Assembly (NCBI RefSeq): GCF_049634645.1
Contig: NC_134728.1
Coordinates: 19,816,001 to 19,880,000, forward strand
Direction of reading: 5' to 3'
Length of the DNA: 64,000 nt
Source of the DNA: Pelodiscus sinensis
Taxonomy: Eukaryota; Chordata; Testudines; Trionychidae
In this document: in pieces, positions 22,791 to 35,059 of the stretch
Layout: the number at the start of each line of letters is the position of its first letter
Position numbering within the stretch: position 1 is the first letter of the stretch
Position numbers and translations under genes: made by a program
The notes under the pieces: generated by a model
What the model was told of the DNA's origin: nothing
The model's database searches: none
Seen by the model: the letters and a program-made list of their open reading frames with translations, nothing else

Positions 22791-23775
22791 CAGGCAGTCC
22801 CCGTATTACGCGGATCCGACTTATGTCGGATCCGCAGTTACAAACGGGGCTTTTCTCACCCCGGAGGACGGGAGCGGCGGGACACCCAGATGCACCGTGG
22901 TCCGGTGCCCCCGTCTTCCGGGGCGAGAAAACCTGCTCCCCGTCTCCCTAGTCTGCAGGGAGACGGGGAGCAAAGCCTTGGAGCACGCCAGCAGTGGGAC
23001 AGCCACGGTGCGCCTGGACTGTCCCGCTGCCCGCGTGCTCTGCGGCTTTGCTCCGCGTCTCCCAGGTCAGCAGACCAGGGAGACGGAGCAAAGCTGTGGA
23101 GGACTTGGGCGGTCCCGCCACCCCCGTCTCCCTGGTCTGCTGCAGGGGGGGGGGGGGGGGGGGGAGGGAAGGGAAGCAGCTAATGCCCCACTCCCCCCCT
23201 CCCCCCAGCAGACCAGGCTTTTCTTGCCTACCCCTGGAGTAGAACAGCTGGGGGCTGCCAGGTTGGTCCTGCAGCGCTGCTCCGGACCAACCCAGCAGCA
23301 CCCCAGCTGCTCTGCCCCAGGCATCCCGATTCAGCCGCTGCTGGTCAGTTTCAGCAGCGGCTGAATCAGGACGCCTGGGGCAGAGCAGCTGGGGTGCTGC
23401 TGGGTTGCTCCAGTAGCGCCGAGGAGCCACGCTACTGGAGCAACCCAGCAGCACCCCAGCTGCTCTGCCTCAGGCGTCCCCAAGTCAGCCGCTGCTGAAA
23501 CTGACCAGCGGCTGACTACAGGAAGCCTGAGGCAGAGTTGCTCTGCCCCAGGCTTCATGGAATCAGCCACTGATCAGTTTCAGCAGCAGCTGACTTGGGG
23601 ACGCTTGGGGTTCTTAAGTTGAATCTGTATGTAAGTCAGAACTGGTGTCCAGATTCAGCCGCGGTTGAAACTGATCAGTTTCAGCAGCGGCTGACGCCAG
23701 TTCCGACTTACATACAGATTCAACTTAAGAACAAACCTACAGTCCCTATCTTGTACGTAACCCGGGGACTGCCTG
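22791..23775. mobile_element. Tigger-like non-autonomous element, copy A
   Basis: TA-flanked (22789-22790 and 23776-23777), with termini CAGGCAGTCCCCGTATTACG and GGGGACTGCCTG. The start is very like Tigger/pogo termini. The interior is GC-rich and made of palindromic modules. The largest has arms at about 23334-23418 and 23431-23517. Long open frames (215 and 168 codons) run through these repeats, have no domain and are not counted as genes. Confidence 0.8.
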
Positions 23776-25191
23776 TAATTCCATGGGGGAGCATGACTAC
23801 ACTTCCTCCAAGATTTAAGAACAATGTAGGGTGTTTAGGCTTCATGCCCTGCCCCCAATCCACCCTTTCCTCAAACCCTGGTCTCTTCCTGCTTCTGCTC
23901 CACCTCCAAGCCCAAGCGAACCCCACACTCTGCTCCTGCCCCTCCCTCCTGAAGCCTGAATGCCACAAATCAGCTGTTCATAGCATTCTGGAAGCTCAGA
24001 GGGTAGAGGAGGAATGAGTGGGGCTGCTGTGGAGTGAAAAGCACAGGAGGAGGTGGGCAGAGGAGGGAGCTTGGTGCTCTGCCTCCACTGATTTTTCTGG
24101 AGCACTCAGTTGGCATCTATGATTAGGCAAATACACTCGGGCTGGAACATCTCCAGAGATCTATCATTGGTTATAGAGGCTCACATATCCTAGCTCAAAC
24201 TCAATTCTCCAGACACCAACATGCAGAGAAAAGATTTTGGATAAACGTCTTGAGTATAAAACTGATTCAGGGCCTGCTTTCTGATCCAGCAAACATACCA
24301 GACATTTTGTCCAAGGAAGGCCCCAATCTTTTCTAGGAATGGTGGGAAGGACTTTGGCTTGCTGAGGCCACATAAGACTGATGGGTGACTTCTAGTAAGC
24401 TTTTAGCATGTGAACAGAAATTTTTATTGGTTTTTATTGCCTTCACTTTAAGAATAGATGTGCTTGCTTATAAAGAGCTGTGTGGTAACTTGTAATTGTG
24501 GGCAATTAAAACTATTAATAGCCTCTGAGGAGAAATCAAAGTGCAGACCCTAGTCCATCGAGGCACTCTGGCTTGCTGCAAATAACACAGTGTATGCAGG
24601 GAACTATGTAGCCTGGAAAAACTGCAGTCAGGAGGGAGAGAGAGCAGGTCTCTGCCAAAGAGAAGTGATGGCTGAGATGTCGCAAGTGGGTGCTCTGGTT
24701 AGACCACAGAGGGGGAACACAGGGTGCAACTGCCCTAAAATATGACACAGGTCACTCAATAGGACAGAACCATCATGTTGTCTTATCTATTACAGAAGGT
24801 CCTCAAAATGTGTGCTGTGTATCTTGGTTGGTGGTGAAACTTGTTCCAAGTAAAGAAACAGCACAGGGCTTGCACATCACTTACAGCCTGCTTACCCACA
24901 CAAAAATTAACAGAAGGCAATGAGAAGGAAGAAAGGAAAAGGTAACAACATTTAATGTCGCAGTTTCTCCCTGAGGTAGATCGGAGTTTCCTCTGATGCC
25001 CTAAGCCTACTGAACAATAAATTCATATAGTAGCAGCAGAGTAGGAGTGTAGAACAGGAGAAGTAAAGGGAGGAAGAAGAGTGGGGGGGTAATGGAGGCT
25101 GCTGATGGCTAAGCTTCCCCGAAATCCAGGCTGGGCTCAGAGCTTCTCTGGGGAGCCCAGTCTCAAGGCTTTTCCAAACTGCACTTACTGG
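23776..25191. other. Unassigned intron 3 sequence
   Basis: The 23780-24110 stretch is C/T-rich then G-rich and may be a transposon fragment whose ends I cannot define. The remainder shows nothing clear. Confidence 0.4.
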
Positions 25192-25477
25192 TATGGATGT
25201 AAAATCCCATTTAATCAGTTAACCAGTTAAACATTTTGCTTAACTGGTCAAGTGCTTAAACGGAGCATGATGTGGTAAGCCTAGCCCCTCCCAAGCAGGG
25301 GCTGCTCTAGCCTAGCTGAGCCCAACATGCCATGTTGAGGGCCTGAACAGATTGGAACAGCCCAATGCCCGCAACGGGCGGGGGACTGCTCCAGTCTGGT
25401 TGGGCCAATGGTTAACTGTAACCGGTAAGCATCAGCTGGTAAGGGTGATGCTTAATGGCTAACCATTCACATCCCTA
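25192..25477. mobile_element. Non-autonomous hAT-like element
   Basis: Starts TATGGATGTAAAATCCC and ends TTCACATCCCTA, with flanking CTTACTGG and CTAAGAGG (five of eight match). Short AACCAGTTAAACA/GGTTAAC-like repeats lie near both ends. It is related to the TAGTCGA group by its termini only. Confidence 0.6.
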
Positions 25478-26986
25478 CTAAGAGGATGGCCAGGGTTCAG
25501 GATAGCATCAGTGTGCCAGCTGGTGAGAGTAATAATGGGAGGCAGAAGGGATGGGGTTGGGGCAGGGTCTTGGGCAAAAGGGGCAGGGCAGAGGACTAGC
25601 CTTCCCAAATGGAGGAGGAAGCACAAACTATACAAAGCTTATGACTTTAATGAATACAAGTTAGTTCAAGCTATGTAACATGCAAGACACCACTATGATT
25701 ACCATAAAAAAAAAGAAAGGACAGATGTCCATACAGAATTCATAGCATATTAGCTTGGAGGGCTGAGGAATGAAAAAAACCTTCATGTTCATTTCGATCA
25801 TAGCGATAACACACCTGGTTTTGTAGCAAATGCTAAAACTGTTCTTCCTTACTAGTTAGTTTAATGACTTCAATTTTATCAGAGCAGATTTAATATTATG
25901 TTACTCTTCAAAGCGCAAACCAGAAAGTTAATAGCCAGAAAGGCCAAAAGTCATTCCTTTGGTAACTTTACATCCAGATCCTTGTTGTAAATAATCTTTA
26001 TTGTCTCAAGAAATGAATAACCATTCAATGATAAACCAAGGGCCCAATTCTGATCTTCCATTGTTGTTGTATCAGAGTAACTTCATTAACTTCAATGGAA
26101 TTACTTGGCAAATTACTTCTACTTGTGTGTAAGGGAGATCAGAATCTGATCCAGAGAACACACTCATCTCCTGCCCTCTATAAGAAAAAGTGTGGCTGGA
26201 AATTGCTTAGAGCAAAAGGAACTAACAATTAAGAAGTTGAACATGGGCAGAAAAGCTATTATAAAAACAACTGTTCTACTGTGCTATGAATTCTCCCTCA
26301 GTGACTGCCACAGCACATTTGCTTATATCTAACTTCAGCACCAAAGGCAGAACTGGATATTTGAAGATGTAGCTGTGCTCTTTCAGGCGCATGTATCATC
26401 ACCAGTAATAAAGATTCTTTATAATGACTATTAGATGTAAATTTTGTTGATAAAGCAGAAGCTGTATCTCCTCTAGAATTGACAAGAGCAAAAATGTGGT
26501 ACAGACAGTAAACTCAAAAGATATGACTCTAAATAAAGGCCAAATTCAGTCCTGATGTGAAGTTGGCACAACTCCTAAGTACTTCCGTTAATCTATGTGT
26601 GAAGAAAATCTACCAGAAAACTAGAAGAGGCAGAAGTCCAGAAGAAAGAGAATTACTTGCTCATTATGTATGACACTACTACACTCCTAGTTTAGTATTA
26701 TAGCTAAGCGTCTTTCCCTTTATGGTGTATTTTTAGACTGACAGTGTGAGTGCCACTAGTGACTGAAGCAAAAATATCACCACTGCACAAAGATTATGGT
26801 AAGCAGTTATAGTGACAGCCAAAACGCTGTTGCCTGAAGTTACTTCTGCTAGTAAAAAAACCTGTATTTCAGTGACAGAGACCTCTAGAAAAATCTGTCT
26901 ACTTGGGTCCGGATTCTCTTCTCAATTATAGATTGGAGAATCATAATTGCACAGAAATCAGCAGTTATACAGTGTACAACCACTGT
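25478..26986. other. Intron 3 sequence, mostly unassigned
   Basis: Apart from the inverted-repeat relic at 26040-26153, no exon or repeat is recognised. Confidence 0.45.
26040..26153. repeat. Ancient fold-back repeat
   Basis: The left arm 'cccaattctgatcttcc' pairs with the right arm 'gggagatcagaatctgatc', around a centre with 'taacttcaatggaattactt'. This self-complementary layout is common in reptile genomes as an old non-autonomous DNA element. No family name is claimed. Confidence 0.5.
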
Positions 26987-27235
26987 GGGTATGTCTACGG
27001 CATAAGGTCGAATTGAGATACGCAATTTCATTTACGTTAATTGCATAGCTAAAGTCGAAGTACCTTCACTCGACTTTTGATGCTATTCACACTCACTGCA
27101 GGAAGTGGAAGACAGAACACTCTCCCTTCAACTTCCCTAACTCTTCATGGAAGCAGGACTACTGGCATCGACCAGAGTGCGCCTCTCAGTTCAAATTAGT
27201 AGGTCTTCACTAGACCCACTAATTAAAACCCTGGA
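26987..27235. mobile_element. Half copy of a GGGTATGTCTAC-type element
   Basis: Starts GGGTATGTCTACGGCATAAG with 'gtcgaattgagatacgcaat' following. The right terminus is absent. The start matches the Harbinger-like MITE set. Confidence 0.4.
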
Positions 27236-28589
27236 AGACTGACAGCAGCAGCTTTGATCTTCTCTGCAGTATACACCTATCCTGTGAGAGCAGAATTAGG
27301 TCATAAAAATTTCAAATTTACTAAAAAGTGGTTAAAAGTTTTACTTGAATTAAGGATATCATGCTCTTACCTCAAGTCACAGAAAGAAAGATCCCTAGTG
27401 GGAGTACAATAGGGACAGTTAAGCATCTAGCAGTCCACACAGGTTTTAAGGCTACCAATAAAACTTACATTCTCAGAGTAGGTGACGTGATATGTACCAA
27501 AGTTCTTCTGCAATTAAAATAAACTGACCTCATAAAGTGAGAAAAGATTTGTGATACCAGGTCCCATTGCACGGGTGAGAGGAAGCTGGCAAAATATTCT
27601 CCTATCCAGGGGCAGACTTAAGCATGTCCTTAAGGACCCTTCTAAATGAGGACCTCAACATTTGCACAGTAAGATAAAGCACTCTAAGGAAATATGGCAT
27701 ATTAGTAACACACTGCTATTTGACCCTATTGGGCAGTTTATCTTTTTAAATCTTGACTTAGTCACTGAGCCTTGAGATTTCTTCCCCTCTTCTGATTTTA
27801 ACTTCTGAAAGGCAGACTAGCAATCTTCATGTTTCCAATCAACTGATTGGTAAGTCAGGAATAAAAAAAGGAAAATGGAACCATCACCAAACACAAGTGT
27901 TAAGCTACAGAATCCCAGGGCTACATTTTCAGAAGTGTTCAGCATCCAACAATTCCATTTAAACTCTAAAAACAGTGCTCAGCACATTTAAAAATCTGAC
28001 CCTAAGATCCTATAATGTTAGCACCAGCATGGGGATGCCTCTGATACGGTGGAAGCAACAGAGAGGGGAGTCCACGCAGTGCTTTGGAATAACCAATAAG
28101 CCCAGGCTTATTGGTTAATCATTTAAGTGGATACCAGAGGATATAAAGCAGTTACCTGTGAACTTGCAGGGCTCTAGTCATACTGTTCACCCCCCAAGTG
28201 TTGTAAGATTGTTCCCTGCACTAACATATTATGCTTGGCCCTGTTTAATTTTCAAATTATTCCAAAGATGGGGTTTCTACTTCATCTTACAGGAAGTAGA
28301 AGTAATGAATATCACTGTCCGAAAGATTCATGTGATATTTAGCATATCAATTTCCTTTTATTAGTTTAATGCCATCAAAAATTATTGTCCACCCCTGCTC
28401 TTTATCATGAAAGATATTTCTTTGCCCAATTTAGCGATTTTACCTTTCAAATAGATAGAGTGTTCTCATTGTTCCCCACTAAACATATATCAAGCACAGT
28501 GCCCCAGTCCTTCAGAGTGGTCCACGTAAATGTGCTCTCAGACTCAAAATGATTTCATTGAGATTCCATACAGCAATAAAGGTCTTCCC
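27236..28589. other. Intron 3 sequence, mostly unassigned
   Basis: At 27918-28006 is an old fold-back repeat ('cattttcagaagtgttcagc' with 'gtgctcagcac' and 'aaaatctgaccc'). At 28085-28150 is an inverted 'ataagcccaggcttatt' motif. Nothing else recognised. Confidence 0.4.
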
Positions 28590-28746
28590 ACATGTATCAC
28601 TTTGCAGGGTCACAACAACTTAGGTCTTTAACTCTTTCATAAATTAGTCCCTTCAGCCCTAGAAATCCTGTTGCTCTTCTCTGAATTATATCCAGTGCAC
28701 CTACATCTTTCTAGTAACAGCCCAGAAATGAAGATAGTATTTCAGG
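28590..28746 (-). mobile_element. CR1 fragment, antisense, split by a hAT
   Basis: Text such as 'ctgttgctcttctctgaatt' and 'agcccagaaatgaagatagt' follows the antisense CR1 sequence. It stops at the 5' edge of the hAT at 28747. Confidence 0.5.
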
Positions 28747-29493
28747 TAGCTGTCAGGTAATTTAATAGTTATGTAACCACATGAATTCTTATCAGTTACA
28801 CAACTATTCAGTAGTCCCCAGGGGCAGTGTCAGCAGCCAGTGTACTCCAGCCTCACTCCTTCTGTATCAGAGGCAGCAGCGCAGAGTGCCAGGTGGGAGA
28901 CAGTCCACGAGGGAATCCAGTTTAAAAACCAGAGGCAGCAATATGGGGTGGCAGCAGTCCCTTCCCACTGGCAGTACAAACTCCTCACAGACAGAGGCTG
29001 CTGCAGGGAGGTGGGAGGGGCTGGGACAGACTGCTACGAAGCAGTCACTCTCTGTGGTGGCCTGAGCTGGCCACAGACAGAGGCTGGTCCATGGGAGATG
29101 GAGCAGCCTGTGTGTGGAGAGGTCAGACCCCCTGTGGACTGAGGCAGCTGCCAGGGACCAGCCTGTCCACGGCATGCCCAGGATCGCCACAAACAGAGAC
29201 TGCCCCATGGAAGGCAGAGCAGCCTCTGTCCACGGGGAGCTTGGGCCCACTGTGGACAGAGGCTGCTTCGCAGCAGCCTCCTCTGCCCCTCCCCCACTGC
29301 TGCCTCTGATAGAGCGGGTGGGGGAATGTGACAGCACAGAGCAAGTGCTCGGGGGAACCAGCTTTTAAGCCAGTTTCCCCTCAGCACCTGCTCCAGCAGC
29401 AAGGAGGGCAGGAATGTGTATAGTCAACAAGATAAACCGATGAGCCTAGGTTTATCCATTGATCGTATAGTCAACTACACACTGACATCCCTA
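28747..29493. mobile_element. Non-autonomous hAT-like element with tandem internal units
   Basis: Flanking ATTTCAGG (28739-28746) and GCTTCAGG (29494-29501) match at six of eight. The right end is TAGTCAACTACACACTGACATCCCTA. The interior (about 28980-29300) is a tandem series of units built on 'cacagacagaggctg' and its complement, so frames of 72-156 codons open on both strands without being genes. Confidence 0.6.
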
Positions 29494-29629
29494 GCTTCAG
29501 GCACTGTCATACCAGTCAAAGAGGACACCAGTGTTTTTAACTCATATTTTGACCTAAAAATATTATACCATAAAAACATAATCAAGCTTTCTCCAAAAAT
29601 GTTAAGAGTGCAGTCATAGAAATACTCAC

Positions 29630-29710
29630 CTAAAGAAACAACAGCTACACTCTCTGGCAAGAAATGCAGTCTGTATTTTATCAGTAAGTGCACCAATATG
29701 ATGCAGATAG
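29630..29710 (-). CDS. SLC9A8: SLC9A8 coding exon 3 (first membrane helix and following loop)
   Basis: The acceptor is CCCCACAG just above 29710 and the donor is GTGAGTATT from 29629 down. The exon supplies two bases of Ala65, residues 66-91 and one base of Gly92. It reads ICIILVHLLIKYRLHFLPES and then VAVVSL, a near match to vertebrate NHE8. It closes the first transmembrane helix and carries the PESVAVVSLG segment found across NHE proteins. The next intron is the longest in the window (15444-29629, about 14.2 kb). Most of the recognisable elements in that intron are DNA transposons. Confidence 0.95.
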
Positions 29711-30012
29711 CTGTGGGGAAGAAATAAAATAGTATTAAAATATGTAAATGGTAAAACAGAAAAAAGACATTCTTCTAAACAACGTTTCACAAATACAAAT
29801 TGTAAACTTTCTTAGTAAATTAAAATACATCTGAATGTAATCAGATTAGACTGTTCAAATATTTCAATGATTGCTAGAAAGGGGTTAAATAATTAAAACA
29901 TGAATTGGTCAGGGGAGAAAAGGAACATACACATAAAACCAACACAAATTAACAGGGGTTGGATCAAATTATGGAGCTGTTAATCCCAACAGTATGCCTT
30001 TAGACTTTGATA

Positions 30013-31142
30013 CAGGCAGTCCCCGACTTACGCTGATCCGACTTACGTCGGATCCGCAGTTACGAACACGGCTTTTCTCGCCCCGGAGGACACGGACTGC
30101 GGGACCTCACGGTCCCGCCACCCGTGTACTCCGAGGCAAGAAAAGCTGCTCTGCGTCTCCCTGGTCTGCAGACCAGGAAGACGCGGAGCAAAGCCGCGGA
30201 GGGGCTGGGGCTGCAGGGCAGCCCAGGCGTGCCTGGGCTGTCCCGCCGCCGGCTTCCCCCGCGGCTTTGCCCTGCAGCCCCAGCCCCCCCGCGGCTTTGC
30301 AAAGCCTCAGGGGAAGCCGGCGTCGGGACAGCGCAGACGCGCCTGGGCTGTCCCGCTGCAGGCGTGCTCCAAGGCTTTGCTCCACGTCTCCCTGCAGACG
30401 AGGGAGACGGGAGCAAAGCCACGGAGCACGCCTGCAGGGGGACAGCTCAAGTGCGCCCGGGCTGTCCCGCTGCGGGCGTGCTCCAAGGCTTTGCTCCCCG
30501 TCTCCCTGCAGACGAGGGAGACGGGTAGCAAAGCCGCGGAGCACGCCCGCAGGGGGACAGCTCAAGCATGCCCGGGCGCGGCGCGCCTGGACTCTCCCGC
30601 TGCCCGCATGCTCTGCGGCTTTGCTCCGTGTCTCCCAGGTCAGCAGACCAGGGAGACGGAGCAAAGCCGTGGAGGACTTGGGCGTCTCCACCCCCGTCTC
30701 CCTGGTCTGCTCGGGGTGGGGTGGGGTGGGTGCAGCTAGTGCCCCCCCCCAGCAGACCAGGCTTTTCTTGCCTACCCCTGGGGTAGAGCAGCTGGGGGCT
30801 GCTGGGTTGGTCCCTCAGCGCTGCTCCGGACCAACCCAGCAGGTCAGTTTCAGCAGCGGCTGAATCAGGACGCCTGAGGCAGAGCAGCTGGGGTGCTGCT
30901 GGGTTGCTCTGCCCCAGGCTTCCTGGAATCAGCCGCTGATCAGTTTCAGCAGCAGCTGACTTGGGGACGCCTGGGTTTCTTAAGTTGAATCTGTATGTAA
31001 GTCAGAACTGGTGTCCAGATTCAGCCGCGGTTGAAACTGATCAGTTTCAGCAGCAGCTGACTCCAGTTCCGACTTACATACAGATTCAACTTAAGAACAA
31101 ACCTACAGTCCCTATCTTGTACATAACCCCGGGGACTGCCTG
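30013..31142. mobile_element. Tigger-like non-autonomous element, copy B
   Basis: TA-flanked (30011-30012 and 31143-31144), with termini CAGGCAGTCCCCGACTTACG and CCGGGGACTGCCTG. It shares both ends and several modules with copy A (22791-23775) but differs in module number. About 30340-30570 holds two near-identical palindromic units centred on 'tctccctgcagacgagggag'. The longest frame (289 codons) crosses these repeats and is not a real gene. Confidence 0.85.
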
Positions 31143-31611
31143 TACTTGATCAAGCTAATTGTGATAAAGCAGAAAAGTAATCACTAAGTCTGTCTTCATT
31201 CCCCTACCTTATTGTGTCAAATAATCACTTGGGGACGAGGAGGAGGAAGGGAGAGGAGGGAGAAGGGAAGGTCTTATGCCAATTCAATTTCCAGCCTCCA
31301 CAAGGCTCCTGCAACAAAATCAGTTTCTGACACCAGAACCAAAAAAAGCTTCTCTGAGCTACTCTTACTAATGTTCAGCTTTAGCAACTCATCTTTGCTA
31401 CTATGGAACAGTTTTTATTCAAGTGGCCAATCTGCTATGCTTATGTGTTTCTGACTAAGAGCTGAGTATAACTTTCAATCAGATAATTTATTTTATGTAG
31501 TATTCTTTTGGAGTATAGCCTCACTGAAAATAATGATTTTCAAGTATAAACAGCATGAGCTGTACTTGTCATTTATTGTCCTTTGTATCACAGAAAAGGA
31601 CTTTCCCTATA
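31143..31611. other. Unassigned intron 2 sequence
   Basis: A G/A-rich patch lies at 31230-31275. No exon or repeat recognised. Confidence 0.45.
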
Positions 31612-31914
31612 CCGTAAAACTCCAGTTGTCCAGCATCCAGTGGTCTGGCACTCCTGCTAGTCCGGAACTACCGTCGAACCCGGAAGTGCTCCAGGCAGCC
31701 GGACAATTGTAGCTGCTCTGCCCCGGGCTTCCCCAAGTCAGCTGCTGGTCAGTTTCAGCAGCGGCTGACTTGGGGACGCCCGGGGCAGAGCAGCTGGGGT
31801 GCTGGGTTGGTCCCATAGCACCACCCCTCAGTCCCCCCCTTCCGATAGTCCAGCCTATCTGATAATCCGGCACCCACTGGGTCCTAAAGGTGCCAGGATT
31901 ATCGGAAGTTTACT
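31612..31914. mobile_element. TA-flanked non-autonomous element sharing the palindromic module
   Basis: TA at 31610-31611 and 31915-31916. The left end CGTAAAACTCCAGTTGTCCA and the right end GATTATCGGAAGTTTACT are inverted relative to each other. The centre (31711-31795) is a palindrome, AGCTGCTCTGCCCC to GGGGCAGAGCAGCT, also present in both Tigger-like copies although the termini differ. Confidence 0.7.
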
Positions 31915-34040
31915 TATAATGTTCAGAAATGGAAGTCAAATCACTGCGTTCAGTATTCTGCACACTGTTACACTCATATTGCTAGGCACTGCACATGCAG
32001 CATGCTTTGCATTTAGTAAATTTACAGGTGATAGTCCCTGAAGTTCCTGAAGTAGAAGCAGAAGTTCCTGAAGTATACAGTAAAATTAGCTAGTTGATGG
32101 CAAGTGTTGGCTCTGGGCAAATCACTTACGGTCTATATCTCAGTTTTCATAACTATAAAATGGGTATAATATCTACCTCATGATAAAATATGGACAATTA
32201 ATGTTTATATAATGCTCTGGAAATGTAAAGCTCTTACCACTGCCTTATTAAATCATACAATGTCCATTTAGCAGAGCCAAATACCAGCATCTTATTACTT
32301 TTATTCTTTTGACAAATAAATCCTGTGGTGTAACTGTAGGTTCAGAGAATGGACCTTTTCCAGTACAGATATTATAATAATTGATATATTGGTAACTAAG
32401 TCCATAGCTATTTGGTTCCTGTTCTTTGGCAACAATGTCTAGCCGGTAATTGACAAGTTTCTGGCTGCACAGTCTTAGGAGCCATGACATGAAGCAGTCA
32501 AGAGACTGACAAGAAAATCTGTAACTTTTTGTGAAGGGTTTGAGTGTCACACAAGAAAGGCAAAACAGATTAAGGGCACATACCACAGATTAGAGGAGAG
32601 GACTATGTTTATCAACTGAACTGCTGCATACAATTTAAAGTAGTATTATAAAGATAGGCCCTATTGGCCAAACAAAGTACTGAAGTTAAACTGGGATTTG
32701 GTCTTAATAGGTAACGCAGGCTGCAGAAATCTAGGGCCAGAAATTAAGCCAAGAGTTGTGGCCCTACTGTTGGCCATAGGAAAACGTGCAGAAACTTTAC
32801 CATGAATAAGCCTGTTAAATTCCATTTAACACACACAACATTCAACATTTTTCTTTGAAACTTCAAGGCTTTTTCTCATCTATTAAAAATCAAAACAAAG
32901 TGTAATACCTACTCTCATCAATTTGGTAGTGGTCACAGCGAGAATATCAGAGAGAACTGTGCATATATCAAAAGAACTGGGTTTTCTTTGTGCTGCATTT
33001 ATTACAAATTACTTTCAAGATGACGACACATTTAGGATTTTTTCCAAGTGGAACAATAATATTTACTGTTATGACACAAACACACATGCTTTCCTACTCA
33101 GTTTATGACACAAGCCACATATCAACATTGCAACAGTAGGCAACTAAATATACTGAAGAACCAACATTACATACTTTTTCAGAAAGGATCTCTTACTGTG
33201 ATTTGTTTACAGGTCTCCCTCTTTGCTTGTATTTACTAAAGCAAGAAGTAGGACAAAACCCTTAAACACTCTACCAAAATGGTGTTGTTACAGCTTTGAC
33301 TGCCATATAGTTTACACTAGACAAACACCGATTAACACTATTTATCAAAAAGTTTTAAACAGACAGCCTTACTGATGACACATTCAGAAAAGTTGGATTT
33401 GCAACTCCATGTGCAAAATTAGTGCTCAAGTTGAGGAAGTGTACAATGCCTATGGATAATTGTACCAATTTGCACTACAGTTACCTGATTAATGTATATT
33501 TGTGGTAACTGCATATGAAAGTTCAATACAGGTACTTCCACAGTACTTTTCACCATAGCTCAACACCTTCCAAAAGTGCTTTAAGAGATGTGACTAATAA
33601 CTGCCATGTGTACTCTCATCCCTTATCCTCTCACAAATGCAAAAACTGTGCACAATACAATATTTGTTTTAGTAGCACACAGACAAACATATACACACAT
33701 TGCTAAGTGTTTATGTTAGAGAAGACAAGGTCAAAGAAACATGCCTTGCACTTGGAGCAGAATGTGGTGAGGTCTGTGAAGGTTTCTTGTTCCTTTTCAA
33801 GTGTATTCCACAAATACCCAGTTCGAGAAGCTTATCTTTCTGAAAATGTAATAGCACACCCAATTTTTCTAAAAAACTGGACCTATTTGATAAGCTTTTA
33901 TGGTTAGAGGTTTGCAGGAGAAATGCAGCACCACACTAAAAAAAGCTCTGTATCCCCAGGACTCAAGCATCTTACAAATGTTTCAGATGTAACTCAAACA
34001 CAATGGTGAACAATAAGAGATTTTTCAGTTCAATATTCAC
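31915..34040. other. Intron 2 sequence, mostly unassigned
   Basis: Apart from the MIR at 32105-32242, this 2.1-kb AT-rich stretch shows no exon, RNA gene or clear transposon. Confidence 0.45.
32105..32242 (+). repeat. MIR SINE fragment
   Basis: 'ctgggcaaatcacttacgg', 'ctataaaatgggtataat' and 'ctacctcatgataaaa' follow the MIR core and 3' part in the sense direction. Confidence 0.7.
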
Positions 34041-34219
34041 CTAATACAAGGAGACTAAAGAATATACTCATGCCACTAGATTGCTCCTCTTGCTGAGCTT
34101 CGACTCCAGTTTGTACTGGAAGGATAGGTTTGGCAGGTGTAGGAACCACCAGCTTAGTAGTAACAGACAGTGTGGTGTGGAGGGTGACATTGAAGACTTC
34201 ATGGGTGACATTTGAAAAC
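34041..34219 (-). CDS. SLC9A8: SLC9A8 coding exon 2 (N-terminal region, start of first membrane segment)
   Basis: This exon completes codon 5, encodes residues 6-64 and leaves one base over. The acceptor is CAG at 34222-34220 and the donor GTGAATAT starts at 34040. It reads FSNVTHEVFNVTLHTT, then a Pro/Gln/Glu-rich stretch ending EEQSSGMSIFFSLLVL, the typical NHE8 N terminus. Two N-glycosylation sequons (N8-V-T and N15-V-T) suit a lumen-facing tail. Hydrophobic residues from about 55 on begin the first membrane helix and continue in exon 3. An ATG-led frame through the same bases is out of register and is not the protein. Confidence 0.93.
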
Positions 34220-35059
34220 CTGTCATGGCAATAGAGAAAACTATTAGACTTAGCAAAAGCTGGACATTGTGGGGAAGCACAAAACTACTGAAACATTAAA
34301 AACAAAACTCATCATCAGCAAGTAACCTTGGCAACAGAATTAGAAAGTATTACAAAAAGTTGTCTTATAGAAGTAGTTCCTAATCATGGGCCCATATACA
34401 AGTACTAGGATTTCAGACTCATTGAATAATGTATTGCTGACTCCCTCCCTCCCTCCCCCCCACTGCCTGCAAAGCATAATCTGCACTGGAGCTAGGATTT
34501 TGTACACAGATGAATGGAAGCTATGCAGTGTAGACAAGGACTCATTCTATTTAGTTTGTCCAGTGGAACAAATCTACTGTAATATAAATAAGACATCTCC
34601 ATGGAAGTGCCAAGATGTTGCATTTGCATACTACTATACTAGGCAAAGTGGCAATATTATGATGGAACCTCCCCATATACATCAAATACTGCATCAGGAT
34701 ATTTGATGAACATTCTTTGCCTTGTTACCATGTTAAAACTGGGATGCTCCTTACATGCCCTCAATAGTATCTTACTATTTCCCTAATGATACCTTTAAAG
34801 ATAAACCCCTCTGCACCAGCACTGCCTGGCAATCATTTGACTGTGCATGTCCTAGCCAAATATTGGGCTGTGATCATGCCAAACCTCAACTGTAAAACAA
34901 AACACACCTGGCAGAGCAGGCTGGCTCACTCACACCTCAAGGAATGGGAAGGGGCCGGCCCCAACCTGCTCAAAGGAGCCTCCAAGAGTTGCCTCTTGAT
35001 TAAATTTGTGCTGGGAAGGGCTCATTACGCCTGTACAAAAGTGAGGGTTGGCTCTAGGG
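34220..35059. other. Intron 1 sequence, unassigned
   Basis: A C-rich run lies at 34440-34462. No repeat or exon recognised. Confidence 0.45.

Noticed and set aside
22717..23454. Open frames of 215 and 168 codons on opposite strands
   Set aside because: They run through the palindromic repeats of a Tigger-like element; the same repeats give similar frames at 29994-30863.
34068..34280. 70-codon minus-strand frame starting MLPHNV
   Set aside because: It overlaps SLC9A8 exon 2 in the wrong frame; the correct frame has splice sites and matches NHE8.
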